64,000 bases of DNA, taken from contig JBBBDQ010000192.1 of the NCBI GenBank assembly GCA_037127315.1, positions 4,394,001 through 4,458,000 of the forward strand, written 5' to 3'. The position numbers and the translations under genes were made by a program. Below the pieces are notes generated by a model. It was not told where the DNA came from. It ran no database searches and saw only the letters and a list, made by a program, of their open reading frames with translations. Position 1 is the stretch's first letter, and each line of letters begins with the position of its first letter. This stretch comes from Ascarosepion bandense (Eukaryota; Mollusca; Cephalopoda; Sepiida; Sepiidae). This document shows positions 11,170-25,024 of the stretch, piece after piece.

Positions 11170-13190
11170 CATCATAAGGTAAGCTGCACTACTAAAAAAA
11201 TTAAAAGTAATTTTTTGTTGAAAGTTTTAAAATACTCCAGCAAAAAAAAAATCTTATGAATCTTTACTGTTTCTAAAGCAACAGGCTGAACAATGTAAAT
11301 AGTGTAAATACTTACAATATCTTATCTCAGAAATATAAACAAATTCTTCTTATCATATTGTTTACAGTTTTGTTTGTTTTTGATTGTTCAACTCTGATTA
11401 ACTTTTTCATAATTTCGAACACTGAGTTCCCATCATACAATTTTTTATTTTGTTTCTTTCGTTTTATATCTTTTACAATCCATGACAATCTTTATACATA
11501 TTTGAAATTTAAGAAATAAATATCAATATTGTACTATTAGATGCATTTATTCATTTATAATATGCTGAACAACCTTTTGTGTTATGATAAAATATCACAT
11601 TATCAAATATGGTATGATAACTATCTCTTATAAAAATTAATATTATAAACTGAAATTCACATGATATTTTTATAGAAGTTTTAACAACATTGATGTATCC
11701 TGAAAGTTTTAACAACATCGGTTGGTTAATGCAGAAATATTTACATTATAAAATCTGACAAAATGGTGTAGTATCAATAGCATGGAAGAATCTATGGTCT
11801 TTTTCAGTCACTCATGATATGCCAGAAACAAAACCTTTATCAAGACATCTAGTGAGAGATACAGAGTGTAAGGAAAGGTGCATTCATTTTTTTCCTCTAA
11901 TGTATTATTGCAAAGTGAATGAACACAGCCAGAATAAAAATCTGTCCTCAGTTCAAAAAGTTAAATTGTTACTGTTCAATTTTTAGAAATTTTATTCTCT
12001 TAAATTATTGCTCCTACAAACTTCAACTAAACGGTATCAAATTTTATACAAAAAGAGCAGTCATATTTGTTTCACAGACAACATATTTTGAAGAGAGAAA
12101 AAAATAAACTTTATGATGAACAGATCTATCAGAAAATAAGGCACAACAATAGAATAGCCAGATTTAAAATAGCAAATTATATTTTCACAAATAACAGAGA
12201 CTTACTTAAATCCTCAATCACAAATCATTAAAAACCTAATAAAAAATATTTCCAGAATGCACTCAAGTGCGTTTTGAGTAACATGCAAAAAATGAGAAAT
12301 AAGATCAGACATTTGAAATTAAAATAAAAAAAAACAAAAAAACAAGTCCAATAAATTCTGTTTGATTTGGGAAAAATTTTCTGTCCCTAAACATTTTTTT
12401 ACTTTGCTTTTCTCATACCTTTAAAAAATCGTTTCTAACCAAACTGTATCTATTAAACTCAATATTTGAATTTTAGCATTTTTTATAGCCTGATTTTCTT
12501 TTTCTTAATCTTTTGTGGATTTCGCTAGTTGCATTCAATTGTGTATGTATATTGAATCCATCAACAACTTATTTTCACAATATTTCTGTTGTAGATATAA
12601 AGCTAAACCAGAAAAATAAATAGAAAACCTGGAAAGACAACGAAAAAAAAGAACAGAAAAAACAGAAAGGAAGAAAATGACAAAAGAACAAAAAGCAGAA
12701 AATGAATGAATAAAAAAACAGGCAAAGCAAAACAAAAGATAATGGAAAAAAAGGAAAATGGTTTATGAAATTTTCTTGCTTTTGCTTCCAAATTAGGTTA
12801 CCTTAAATCTTCCAATGCTACAAGTGATCTTAATTGGAAGTTGACAGCAGAATTTGAATAATGATTTATTCATAGCATTCTCAAACAAAAACATTATCTG
12901 TTTATCAACATCATTTCTTGTGATTGTTGAAAATTCTGTTTGCAGTTAAATTAGTCTTATTTTTTAATTATTTCATTTTGAACTAGTAACCTCCCTCCAC
13001 CCATTTCAGTCTTTCTCAAGGTTTACAAATATCCCAATATAAAAGAGTAACAAGAAGTTCTCAACCTGACCAAAAAGCCCTTGCAAAACAAATGCTGAGG
13101 TTTGGTCATATTAGTCAAATTTTAGGGAGTTAGTTGGCAAAGAACTTTCAGCACCCTCTTGCATATAATTACTTTCAACCTGGTTTATAT
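11170..13190. other. Anonymous AT-rich DNA with a purine-rich patch
   Basis: No gene is recognised. From about 12600 to 12770 the plus strand is almost all A and G, giving a spurious Phe/Ser-rich minus frame. Nothing else stands out. Confidence 0.55.
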
Positions 13191-13196
13191 ACTTTT

Positions 13197-13218
13197 GGGG
13201 GTGGGGTTGGGGGGTTGG
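13197..13218 (+). other. G-rich tract
   Basis: Runs of five, four, six and two G residues are separated by one or two T residues. It falls one short of four runs of three, so a two-tetrad G-quadruplex is possible and a three-tetrad one is not clearly supported. It is unusual in such AT-rich surroundings. Confidence 0.6.
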
Positions 13219-13219
13219 T

Positions 13220-16200
13220 GACCAGAGTGAGTTCTATACTATGCACACACTTGACAGAAGGTGAGTGGGTAAGGAATTACTTATTGGGGGTCAAGTTTAG
13301 GTACATGTTATGTTGGCATTTGCTTTCCAAAAAACACTAAGTTCCTTGTAGACATAGGGCATATTTATGACATTACCCTTCAATTACACTGAAGTTTTGC
13401 ATGAGATAATAATCTTTTGTCATAAAACTAGTCTGTTTCTTGTCTAAAAAGTAAAACCAGGTGTCCATAAGCTTCAATATATATCCAAATTTATTTACTG
13501 TTCTCTTACAGGAACAATTTCTATAAAATTGGAATCTGTCTAATCTTTTAATATTTGTAAATCCATTTATATAACCATGTTGCTTATTTTTATCTTAGAA
13601 AAAACTCTTTTCATTGAGTAAGAAGTGTTTTATTTTGTAAGCTTTCAAAAAGGAGAAATAAGTGTTTGTTATTTATCTCCCACATTCTTAGTAAACATGA
13701 AACAGTTTTGAAAAAAAAAAGAAACACATTAGAAATAATACTAAATACTCAAAATTCTGTTATTCTCAAAATTTAACAGTAAAACTAAGATGGATTAGCC
13801 ATATAACATGAATGTTAGACAGCAGATAGACAACATAAATACCCAAGAGTCAAGAAACAGAAAAGAGACAGGATTTTAACTGAAATGGCATCAACTGATG
13901 ATATTTTATTTTATGTCTTTTCAATCCTTTATGGATTATTTAATGCCAAAAGAATTCAAACTCAGCTCGCTGATGTCTCATTCTGAACTGTTATCTTATT
14001 ACACAACCCACACATCCTCAACTGATGAAAAGAAACATTAAAAAAAGCCAAAGATATATAACTATAAACTTTTTAACAACACCACCTGTACTTTCACACT
14101 ACCCTCTTCAAACAACCAAATTATGATAGAAAACAACTATCAACTGGTCAACAAATGCTTCAAGGAAGAAACTGATAGTTCTTGTTGTGTGACAGGGTAG
14201 TGACCCTGACTTAGTCATATTAGTGCAGGAGACATTGTTTAGTAACTTGAAGTATTGAGGGACTTAGTAATTCTGAGCAAAGCAGCTGAGATGGAGAAAA
14301 ATAGGGGAGAGTAGTTAATTGGGTTGGAACCTGATGAGAAAAATTCAATCTATAAAATATTTGAGGTAGGCACCAGAAGGATTGGAACCTAAAATAAATC
14401 ATGTAAGAATCAGTAAAATCCAGTATAACTGAGATACCCCGCTTAGACCAAAAAACTGAAATCATGATTAATGTTTTATCAAAATTCGGCAAAACCCAGA
14501 CAGAACTGGGGAATGTTTATTTAGAATCCTATGTAGCAAATCTTAAACAGAAAATGTTTTGTCTTGGTGGCTTTATAAGTGTAGATCACAAGTAGTGCTA
14601 ATGAGAAATACTTTAACAAAGAAGGTCCTTGTGCAAATGCCTAATTAAAGTTTCTGTTGGAACCATTACACTTATAAGTGCATACAGGCACCATTTTTTG
14701 TCAGAAGGCAGAAGACAGAATTGTGCTTGGCAACTTAAGGAAATGCTGCTCTCTGTTTCTCTCAAATTTTCTAGTAAAATTAGCAAATTTAGCAACACAT
14801 CTATATCTCAATTACTTTTCATCTCTCAATGGCTCAAGAGAAGAATAGAACTTACTGAAGTTGAACTGTATGAGTGTGATGTTTGCAGCCTTTATATTTT
14901 TTATTTGTATTTTTATATCATTAATAAATTGTTGGTAGCTTTATCAACAATTTGTTCCTTCTGTTAGAGAATTCAGCCTTTCAGGAAAGTCATCTGAATT
15001 AAGGGAAGTCACTAGGATCAAAACATCACTTGATCCACAATCATAAGACAAAGCCATGGCTTGCCAGGGTAAATATTTCATCCCAACATGCACACAACAT
15101 CAAAGAAGATTTCCACTAGACTATACAATGATGGAGGACACAAACAATGGGAAAGGCCACACCACACATCTTTCACTAAACTATGATACTGGAGATAATG
15201 ATTACTAGTTAAAATTTATATTGTAAATATAGTGACTGGATAGGGATAGCCCCTCCCATGTTATTTTTGGGTGACTGATGACCAAATTGGAGTGTTACAG
15301 TTGCACCAAATACATCCAAGTTGAGGTCTCTTCTTTCACTTGTCTTGATTCATTTCCACGTACTCTTTAATCTATAACTTGAAGATGATAGAACTATGAC
15401 TTTTCCTAAATGAAGGAAAAAAACTCAGTCAAAATCTGATCTCAGTATATGGATTCCATTCACTGTACTAACAACCATCAAATTACTCAAACATCAATTT
15501 GATGTACAATACAACTATTTTTCCTCATATTCACTGCTGAAGTATTTATTCCACTATTACACAAAAAGTAATTATTTGACTGAGAAAATATAAAAATCAA
15601 ATACATTTTTTTCCTCTTGTTTTAATAAAATTCATTAACATTACTGTTTCACAATTCTGAAACAGAATTGCTACAATTTACTACTCATCATTGATACAAT
15701 TATATCTAGAATATATTTTGTAGATTTTAACATTATGATTGCATGGAAATTACCAAAATCAGATGTGCATGAGTAAAAATGCTTTTTCCCAGTGCATAAT
15801 TCAGCCCGAATATGTTATAGAGCACTGAACTACTGCTGATAACTCACAAATTGAATTTGAGTTAATGTGACAGTGGAAATGAAAGTTCTATTGTTAACTG
15901 CATGAATTAAAAATATAATTACTGTATTCAATGACATCTGAAATTCCCATACAAAAATGGCTGGTTTTATATGCAAAGTTGAGATATCTGGTAGATTAAT
16001 GTTGTTAATGTTCAAGTACTTGTATATAGCCTAACTCTATAACAAATGCAAATCCTAAAAAGGAGAGTTTTATAGATTATCAAATTTGATGTGAAAGTGA
16101 AAACAGTAATATCAAAAATTTAATTCAACCTGATTAAAAAAAGAAAAACCTTTATGGAGCAGCAAATCTATACACATTTTCTTTATTTATTAGAGATTTG

Positions 16201-17140
16201 ACTTAGAAAAATAACTTTTTCCATAACATAAGGCTTTTAGGAACAGCAAAATTTGTCAGTTGCATTGAATAGGTTCTTAATTTTAACAATTCATTTTTAA
16301 ACAATCTCCCTGGGATCTCATCTTGTAAAAAATTTCTGAATAAGATGAATAATGCCTCAAGTATGTGATGCTTTTAGTTCATTAAAGCATGTTAACCATC
16401 AAATGCATTGAACTAATAGTAATATTTCTAAAGAATATTACCAGATTTCTACTAGCTAGCTATCTTTTCTTGGAAGCCACAATTTATTTGCCTGCAAAAA
16501 GTTCAAATAAAATTTTAGTATAATTTACACATTTCTTCATTTAAATATTTTTTTGATAAAGGCCAAAAAATAGGGGAAAAAAATTTCAATCATAAAACAA
16601 TAAATGACCACAATGATGACTATTTTACACACACATACACACAAATTTGGTGGCTCAATAAATCTGTAACCTGATATCTGCACAATTCTAATCTGAAATG
16701 TTCATTGTATAATGTTTGATTGATGTAATTAATATTGACCACTGAAGAAAATGCAAGAAAGAAAAATTAGGTTCTCTTGTGTAATATTAATTTTTTTTTC
16801 ATCATTAGTCTGTGAACTTTTTTTATCAAAGTTTAGCTACATACTTATTGATCTTCTTCTGTATCTACATGTATATTTGTGGATTAAGTTAAATATCTTG
16901 CTGAACAATTTTAATACTTGCTTCTATTTTCAATTTGATTTCATAGGTAGTGTTAAGAAATGTCAGTGCTTGAAATCTGTACTATTATTCTGTTTGTAAT
17001 GAGCATTAGGCTTCTTTTTTTTTTATTGTTTTGTTTCTCACCAAAAAGCCAAGTGTAATACCTACCTTATCTATGATGCGTCTGAGCTGGAATTGGTTAT
17101 ACTTTCTCAGAATGGGAAAACCACATAATAATATTAAGTG
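13220..17140. other. Anonymous AT-rich DNA
   Basis: Several short frames (up to 112 codons at 14629-14967) overlap on both strands and show no motif. A mixed-composition patch at about 14990-15380 is less AT-rich than its flanks but unrecognised. I see no transposon ends or RNA genes here. Confidence 0.55.
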
Positions 17141-17749
17141 AGAACGAATTGGGAAGAGAAAAAGGTGTGAAAAAAGGAAAAATAGAAGGTAAGAAAGAGT
17201 AAAAAATTGAAAGATAGTTAAGGATGGGAAATCACATTACATTAAAATCTTTTATGAGGAGAGAGAGCAAAAAAAAAAAAAAAAGAGTACCTGAAACATG
17301 AATATTTCTTTTGAATTTAAATTAGATTTGTAACATGATTAAAGTAGAAGTTTATCTTAATGAGTAAATTCAAACATTTTGTAAATGAATGATACAAAAT
17401 TTGAGAAAATTTAATGTTTGATGATTTTGCAAGAAAAGTACATAAGGTATGTTCATATTTATTTTTCAGTTTAGTCTGTAAATTATTATTATTCTTTTAA
17501 AATAATATTACTTAAATATTTTTGAGTAAATTTTATAAATTAGGAGTTTTTTTAGAAATCTAAAAATTTAAACCATATTTATTTATTGACTAATAAATCT
17601 GCCCTCCAAATTCTTGTAATTTCCAATAAGAACTTATCAAAATAAGAGAATTTGAACTTATTCTGTGGGGAATCATTTTTTTTTATGCATATTTTTCCTA
17701 AACTACTACATCAAGAGTTATATAATAAATTCTTTAACCACATACACAC

Positions 17750-17784
<35 letters not shown>
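17750..17784. repeat. (TA)n(GA)n compound microsatellite
   Basis: About eight TA units pass directly into about nine GA units. Confidence 0.95.
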
Positions 17785-17799
17785 ACAAAAGAGAGACAT

Positions 17800-19860
17800 A
17801 CATGACTTGAATTTTTTTAAGTATTATGAGTAATTATTAGTGGTCTTGTGTTGACTTTTAGTTTCAGCCAAAAAATTTTAAAATTCTGGCTGCAAATAAT
17901 AAAAAGGAAAACATTTATTTTTTAAATCAAGTATTTAAAGAGCAAATGAACTTTACTCTTGTTGTTTAATATTGTGAAATAAGGTTGACCATTTTTGTTT
18001 CTTTATAAGGAAACAAATAATCTACAAAATAGCAATAATAGGCAAAAATTTATAAAAGAAAAGTTAGCTTACATGAATAGCAATATAACGAGACTTGCGT
18101 GATGGAACTGAGTGCTTTCCTGCCAATATAAGACTCATTGTCTCTCTTGATTACCTGGTCTTACAAAACCAGTAATCCAAACAAAAATATTACAATGTAA
18201 CTAAGACGGACAAGTAGTTACACCACCAAATTCACCAGCTGCAAATAAAACAAGCAATGTACAACTGGATGGCCAGGAGCCAGAAAAATCTGGGCAAAAT
18301 AAGGTTAGTCGACCTGTTTTCCCTTTAAGAGAGATAATAACAAGCTATTACATAAGAAAGTTGTACAGAAAAAAGAAAAGAAAAAAATCATAGTTGTCTT
18401 CATAATTTGTCATACATGAAGGAGAGAATGATGCCTTCAAGAGCTCTTGAACATAAAGATGAAAGATTTATTGTTTGATCGTGATAGAAACATATAATAA
18501 ACTTGGGTAATAAACAATAAAATGGCTGCGATCAGAATTAGTCAAAAGAATAAAAATCCTTTTTCGATATTGAGTCACAAAAATCTGAAATACATAAATG
18601 AGCTATGTGTGTAGGGGTGTGGATTAGTAGTGTTTGACAGCCCCTCCTCTTTCAAAAGGGGAAGATGAAGGGAGATAATCAAACAAAGAGAAGTAACTAT
18701 GCTAGGAATAATGAAACAGCTGAAGGGAGGTAACCAATTTAAAAAACTGAAAAATTTTCATCAAATCCAACTTTTAAAAATAAATCATGAAGACTTTCCT
18801 ATTTTTTATAACAATTTTCAATTACACGATATATACCCAACTAATCTTGATGATATGGCATCCTTATACAACTACTTACACATAATAATACAGTATATTA
18901 TCAATGTTAACAAATATTAACAGGAACATTAATAATAATATTTACTGAATGTCTTCAAGTTATTTATACTTTCTTAAGTATAAATTCAGTTAAATATTAA
19001 TTATCTTATCAGTAAAAAAAATTATAAACTACAAACATACACAAGGGAAGACTACAAGAGTGATCACCTGTCACAAACCAACTAAGGATAAAATTACAGA
19101 AATTTACAAAGCAATGCCTAAACTACAATACAAATTCCAGAACAACTCAATTTGTAAACAAACATATGCTGAGCAGGTAAAAACAAATATAAAAAAAACT
19201 AAGAGAAGGTCAGCAACTCAAAGTGGAACACTTGAAGGGAAACTCTAGTGACATTGACAAGAGATCATCCAAAAATAAAAAAACAAAGTAAAAAGAAGTG
19301 GATGACATATGAAATTCTCAAACTTATAAGAGACAACAGACGATACCAAGGAATGGCAGAGAATACATGGATATAATTAAACAAAGGTGTACTAATTTTT
19401 CATGTAAATTTATTAACTTTTGGTGATTTAAATAGAAACCAAACAGATTGTGTTTGATATAACTGATCATTGTTTCCTTTGACTTTTTCCACACAGAATC
19501 ATATGCCTAACTGACGCCATTAAAATGTATTGGCAAACATGGACATATGTGCCCACAATAAATATTTATTAGATTGATTATTTACAAGAATAATTTTATA
19601 TTTACAACATTCTACAAAATAATACAATTAGAACTAATGCAATTCAATATTTATCATTTACCAATTTATACAGAAAAGTGAAAATTTTTTATTCATAAAT
19701 TAATAAACATTTAATAATTTATTAAAATAAGAGAACCAACCATAAAAAAATCCTTACTATTTATCATTTTATAAAGACTGAATCAACTGGCAATTAGCTG
19801 ATGTTTTGCTAACGATTTCAATGATATAATAAATAAATAGTATAAATAAAGAATCTTATA
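17800..19860. other. Anonymous AT-rich DNA
   Basis: Apart from the small hairpin at 18150, nothing is recognised. Frames at 18699-18920 and 19060-19248 are lysine/asparagine-rich and typical of chance frames in AT-rich DNA. Confidence 0.55.
18150..18180. repeat. Short imperfect hairpin
   Basis: GATTACCTGGT and ACCAGTAATC pair around a short loop with a single extra C in the left arm. No function is assigned. Confidence 0.45.
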
Positions 19861-19874
19861 AAATGTTTATTATT

Positions 19875-20085
19875 TTACTTCTAAATTCTCAAGAAAAAAG
19901 AAAATGCATAAAGACAATTTCATATGTTTATGTTTTATTACAATTCTAATCATCACTTTTTAAAAGAATAAATATTGCCAAGGAGTGAAGGTAGATAAAA
20001 TACAGTATCATGGGAAAAACCATCTCTTCGACACTACATCTTATTGCAGGCATACATTTTAAGTTAAAGATATCTTTTCATGTAT
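19875..20085 (+). repeat. Dispersed repeat, copy 1 (pairs with 25.3 kb)
   Basis: The segment shares a long series of blocks, in the same order and orientation, with 25284-25490: AATTCTCAAGAA, AAGAAAATG, ACAATTCTAAT, ATCACTTTTTAAA, ACAGTATCAT and ACATCTTATTG. Differences between blocks suggest an old family. I cannot assign a class and see no coding potential. Confidence 0.65.
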
Positions 20086-20594
20086 AGGAAAACTGTATTA
20101 CTGACCTGTCAAATTGAAATAGTAAGATTTTAAATGTTTCATGGAAAATAGAGACAATAAAAAATTTGCAATTCATTTTTAACTCCGTGATTCATAGTTT
20201 TTCATGTGCTCTCCAGCCATAATTTAGAATTAATATACATCTTGATAGTTGGAAGTGCCAAAAGTTTTACTTGTCAGATGACAGTATTTTAAAGTGATTT
20301 ATCTATGCCCTGTGAAACAGTAAGAAACATGCTGACTTGGATCAGCAATCTGTGCACCTACAAATATAAAAGAAAGAACTGAAGCTTCAATGGTGTATAG
20401 GCTTAGGATCCCTTTTTTTTAAGGTAAATATTGAAAGAAATTCCAGATTATAATGTAACAAAACTTTACACTTGTGACAATAGTTGATATATTTCCTATC
20501 CATGGTAATGAATTAATTACAAAACTGGCAATCAAAATTGTTCAGAATCTTGAAAAGTATCATTCAATTTCTTTATAATTTGACATGGAATTGG

Positions 20595-20596
<2 letters not shown>

Positions 20597-20645
<49 letters not shown>
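20597..20645. repeat. (TA)n microsatellite
   Basis: About 24 TA units. A second (AT)n tract of about 16 units lies at 20772-20803, with A/T-rich trinucleotide-like sequence between. Confidence 0.97.
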
Positions 20646-20648
<3 letters not shown>

Positions 20649-20768
20649 TATTTATTAATAATGGAAGTGAATTCCACAGATATTTACTTTAAAAAATGGT
20701 AATTATTATTATTTATAATTATATTTTATAGCTATCAAGTTACAATAAGCAATTATAATAATAATAAT

Positions 20769-20771
<3 letters not shown>

Positions 20772-20803
<32 letters not shown>
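20772..20803. repeat. (AT)n microsatellite
   Basis: About 16 TA units, 125 bp from the tract at 20597. Confidence 0.97.
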
Positions 20804-20805
<2 letters not shown>

Positions 20806-21668
20806 AAAAGATGATCTTGTGCCTTCCATATAATGAAATTGTATTCCAACATGAACTCAGTCTGCACTAGGTTTGACAAGACAGACAACTGACATCTTCA
20901 TTTGCTGAAATTGACTATTCCCTAGATGAGTTGATTCAAATTGTATTGTTTAATAAATATTTGTTCTATAATTAAATATATTGAGCTTTTTTTGTGAATC
21001 ATTTTTAATATTATATTACTAGGATCCACTTAGATTATTTATCAGGGAAATTTTCTTACCACGGATTGTTTAGTATCTATATATTTCTTTGTTCTGAGAA
21101 AAGATAACAAAAACAATAAGCGCTATTTATTAGATTGTTTCTTCAATTTAACAATGAAAACATGAGGAAAAAATGACAACAGTTGAAAAGGCTATAGAAA
21201 TGGCTGAAAGTGCTTGGGAAGATAAAAATTATGGACAATTTTTATATTCCTTATCTCCAACAAAATAGAAAAATGTAAGGATGCTGTAAAATCTTAATAA
21301 AAGTTAATTGTCTCTTCCTTATCAGTTACATTTAATGAAATATGTAAGGTTGAAACTATGGTAATGCTAGTGTAATCAGCTGATCTTCCTAATTTTGCTA
21401 TTTAAAAGCTCTGCATGTTAATCTTTATCTTTTATTTTTTCTTTAAATGTGTATTGGATACTTTTTAATACAGTTTACTGGTCAAATTTGACTCTGACCA
21501 ATATCTGTTTAATATATATAAATATATATATATATTCTCATTGTTCATTTTCATTAGCAGATTCTATCCCCTATCAATTCAAATATTAACCTCAAAATTA
21601 GATGAACACAGGAGAATTATATTTTTTAAGAGGTGCAAATATTAATATTAATTTGTGAAGATTATTGT

Positions 21669-21756
21669 CATTCATTTTTAAACATTTCTATAGTTCTCTG
21701 GTGACTAAAAAGTCACCAGAGAACTATACAGGCTTTAACACTTTCAAAAATGAATG
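21669..21756. repeat. Perfect 18-bp stem hairpin within a longer palindrome
   Basis: The 18 bases at 21689-21706 and their exact complement at 21711-21728 are separated only by AAAA. An outer pair, CATTCATTTTT at 21669-21679 and its complement at 21746-21756, encloses the hairpin with unpaired bases between. A perfect stem in otherwise decayed DNA suggests either recent origin or selection. It may be a MITE tip or a hairpin RNA precursor. Confidence 0.8.
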
Positions 21757-21925
21757 TATCCTCTGAGATCTAGGCCTTCTCAGTGATCCTCCTTTGTCCC
21801 TGACAAGAACTACTATAGCTTTTTGTACTAAAATTTTTATGTCCCAGATTTTCATAATAGCCAAAAGTAAGTATTAGTAAGGGAGTGCTGTAGAGTAATT
21901 CTTATTGGTGTTGAAAACAAAATCT

Positions 21926-22061
21926 GCAAACCAAGTGGCTTATATTCCCTTTGCACCAGTGACCTTGGGATAAAGGTCATTGGTGCAAAAGTTTAGTTTT
22001 CTATTCAATCATTAGATTAATAATTTTTTTCTTTATCAAATTCTCTAGACCTTTGGTTTGC
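21926..22061. repeat. Nested inverted repeat (17-bp arms with outer GCAAACCAA pair)
   Basis: TTTGCACCAGTGACCTT at 21950-21966 pairs with 21973-21989 with one mismatch and a six-base loop. An outer pair, GCAAACCAAG near 21926 and CTTTGGTTTGC near 22051-22061, brackets it asymmetrically. It is a second hairpin within 300 bp of the one at 21.7 kb; a MITE-like origin is plausible. Confidence 0.6.
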
Positions 22062-22089
22062 ATCTTGTGTGTACACACACACACAATAT

Positions 22090-24290
22090 TACATGCATAC
22101 ATGTGTATGTTAATGTCTCTATGAAATTATATTATAAAGCTTCAAATCCAGACAAAAACAAACAAGATCCTATTTATGGTCATTATATTTTGAAAGCAAA
22201 CAAATGAAAGGTCAATTACAAAATCTACTGATATTGCCAGATATTCCTGAGAGAACAGGATTAGTATTAATAATGTAATATCTGCAAAATTCTGCCTAAT
22301 CTTAGTGTCATCATCTGATGAATGTAGGTGCATTTCCACAAAATGCACAAGATTTCAAGGAAAGTCTAGATTATATTTGGTGAAATTAGTAGCAACTTTC
22401 AATGATTAATGGTGTGCATAGATTGGTAGCTTTCTTACTACATGTGGCTTTCTAAGGTTTAGCTTCAAAACTCAGTGAAGAAAAAATAAGTGTATCACTA
22501 TGAGAACACTGGAAAAGATGCTGAATACACAGTGCTATTGTGTTAATTTTGCAAATATGAAAAAAACTGCTTAAATTGGGAGTACAGGAAGTTTTAAATT
22601 TAATTTCTAAAATGTAAAAGTAGTTAACACTGTTTGCTACTGTCTTAATTATACATTTTTATAAATGTGGAGTGGTTTAGCAATTACTGGTATAGAAAAC
22701 AGAATCTGTGAACCAAGTTTCAGTTTCAGGCTCTGATGATGAGAAAGGCAGAAACCTATTCTGCAGTTATGAATAGAGCAGAGTAGTCCAGATAAGAGTC
22801 GATTACTGATAAGAAAAAAAAATACCCTAAAGCTTGGTAGTCTCCACAACTCGTCCCAAATTCAATTGAGAAAGAGAAAGGATTGATTATTTGCTTAACA
22901 AAAAATACTATACTTGATCACAAATGCTATATCATTCAAAATGGAGACAAATACATGCTTTGTAGAATGGAAAGATCCATTATTATATATTTTTATAATT
23001 ATGCATTTATCCCCTTCCAATCGTTGACATGCTTGGCACATTGTACACTATTCCCAAACACACTGACTACTTATTGCTTACATATCCATTAATCGTTTTA
23101 TTTAGATAAAAATATATCAATGTCATTCAGTGACAAACCTTTAATGAAACAAAAAGTTACATAATATATTCAGTATTTAGCCACTAAGAACTCAATGTTA
23201 AGGCAAAAAAAAAGAAACATTTTTTTCATAATCATCTTTTGGGAAATTTTTGTAACTCAAATTTATGTACATCTGGAAGTTAAGAGACTATTATGTAAAA
23301 ATAAATAATATTTTTCTCTATTATTAAAATAAATGAATTATTTTATATTCTATACATAATTGCAAGGATCAATAATACATTTTCATTATCACTGATTTCT
23401 GATATAGCTGACAATGTATAATGCAATCATTATGATACTACTGCCTGGGCCAGTAATTATGGGGTAGTGGATTATTAATGTATTAAGTCAGTAACAAGAT
23501 CATTGTCAAGATGACTGCAGAGAAAGAGGGAGAGAGAGAAAAAAATAGAGGATTGGGTATATGCTTTGCCTAAGAGCATTTATACAAAAGGGATAAATGC
23601 AATCTCAACCAAAATTCAAAATAAGTTTGATTCTATTTTATGAATTGATAACCTTTTTTCCATTTTCACTTTTTTAGGATATGAATAATGCTTGCTGTCA
23701 AATTCATAGAAAGTAAATGGAAAAAGATGATATATTTCTTGGAAAATACTCAAAACAGGAGCTCTTCGACCAAGTTATTTTGGGATGTAAGTACAGAATA
23801 AGGCTTGAGTCAGTGGAAGACAATATCTATAAACCCCAGATTCAAAGATAAAATGTGTTTAACCAATCAAAATTAAACCAATTTTCAACCAATCACAACT
23901 TCTATATATCAGACAAAAATAACTGTGTTAGGGAAACGGAGAATGGAAGATCCAAGCTGAAACAGAGATAATAGATTTTTTAATTTTTTTTTTATTTGGG
24001 AACTCTGGTTTGTTCAATTATTATTGATTAAAAAAGAAAAATCTATGAAAACATATAAGTGATTATTTGAATAATTGTTTTTGCAAATATCAGATGCTTT
24101 CACTGAATGATCAAAATGATCTTTGGAATTCGATTAAGACCCTCAAAGGAATTACATCAGAAAAAAAAAAAAACTTTTATAAATGAAAAAAAAAGGTCTT
24201 AAATAAACAATGCTTATAGATTTGACTTCATAAATTTAGTAGAAAAACATTTCTTTCAGTATAAAATGGTTCATAAACATATGTATCCTC
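22090..24290. other. Anonymous AT-rich DNA
   Basis: No gene or named repeat is recognised. A GA-rich patch at about 23520-23555 and short hydrophobic frames are the only structure I see. Confidence 0.55.
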
Positions 24291-24299
24291 CATAAACCA

Positions 24300-24810
24300 A
24301 TTATTAGTGAAATGGGACCCTTATCTCACTATTGTATCCCTGAAGCAGATTAAGTAAAGCTTAGTAAATATTTATCATGTGTTGTACTGAGTTTGATAAT
24401 CACCAAGTGCCTCACTATTGTGGCCCAGCACTATATTCAGCAAAATTTAGTGAATATCAACTTGCTTACTGAAAAATATTTAGTAAATTTGTCTTACAAA
24501 CCACTGTTGCAAGTTTGATCCTCCTCAGGTGATTCACAATTATGGCTAAGCAAAGAAAAAATATTCAAAAAGAATTTGTCATAAATCAACTGTAAACAAG
24601 CCACCCACAAACCATAAATTTGTATAATAAGTTCTGTCATCACTGTCACTAAGTGTGCTATTAACCCTGTGCCAAATAAAGTGAATAAGTGAGACAATCC
24701 AAAATGTATGCTGCTGTGTAATGATTAACAAGCTCATCTCAAAAACTAATGCTCATGAATTTGATCTTCATGAATATTTACTTTCTGACAAGCATACACA
24801 TAATAAGATG
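24300..24810 (+). repeat. Decayed tandem tRNA-like modules
   Basis: Three B-box-like motifs recur: GAGTTTGATAATC near 24390, AAGTTTGATCCTC near 24510 and GAATTTGATCTTC near 24755. Around them, CTCACTATTGT and TTTAGTAAAT-like words also repeat. The last module begins TAATGATTAACAAGCTCATC, which resembles the tRNA-like head of SINEs reported in coleoid genomes. The modules are too diverged to align base for base by eye. I read this as a cluster of old tRNA-derived SINE heads, or an amplified tRNA-like unit, with modest confidence. Confidence 0.35.
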
Positions 24811-25024
24811 CAGTGTCAAAAGGATGTTTTTTACCATGACACTGCTTTTTTAATTATCTTCACTCTTCAGCAATGTTTATATATCATTTTATAAAGCAAT
24901 GATCAGAATTGGAATAAAACCTAAGCGTGTGATGAAAGTGAATTTATACATTATTTTAGTATCTGTCTATACTTCTGAGATGAGGTAGTATTTACGTTAT
25001 TTATGCATGTTGTCCTCATCTTTA

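Noticed and set aside
14629..14967. 112-codon plus frame
   Set aside because: No motif, opposed by overlapping minus frames, and no splice or promoter context.
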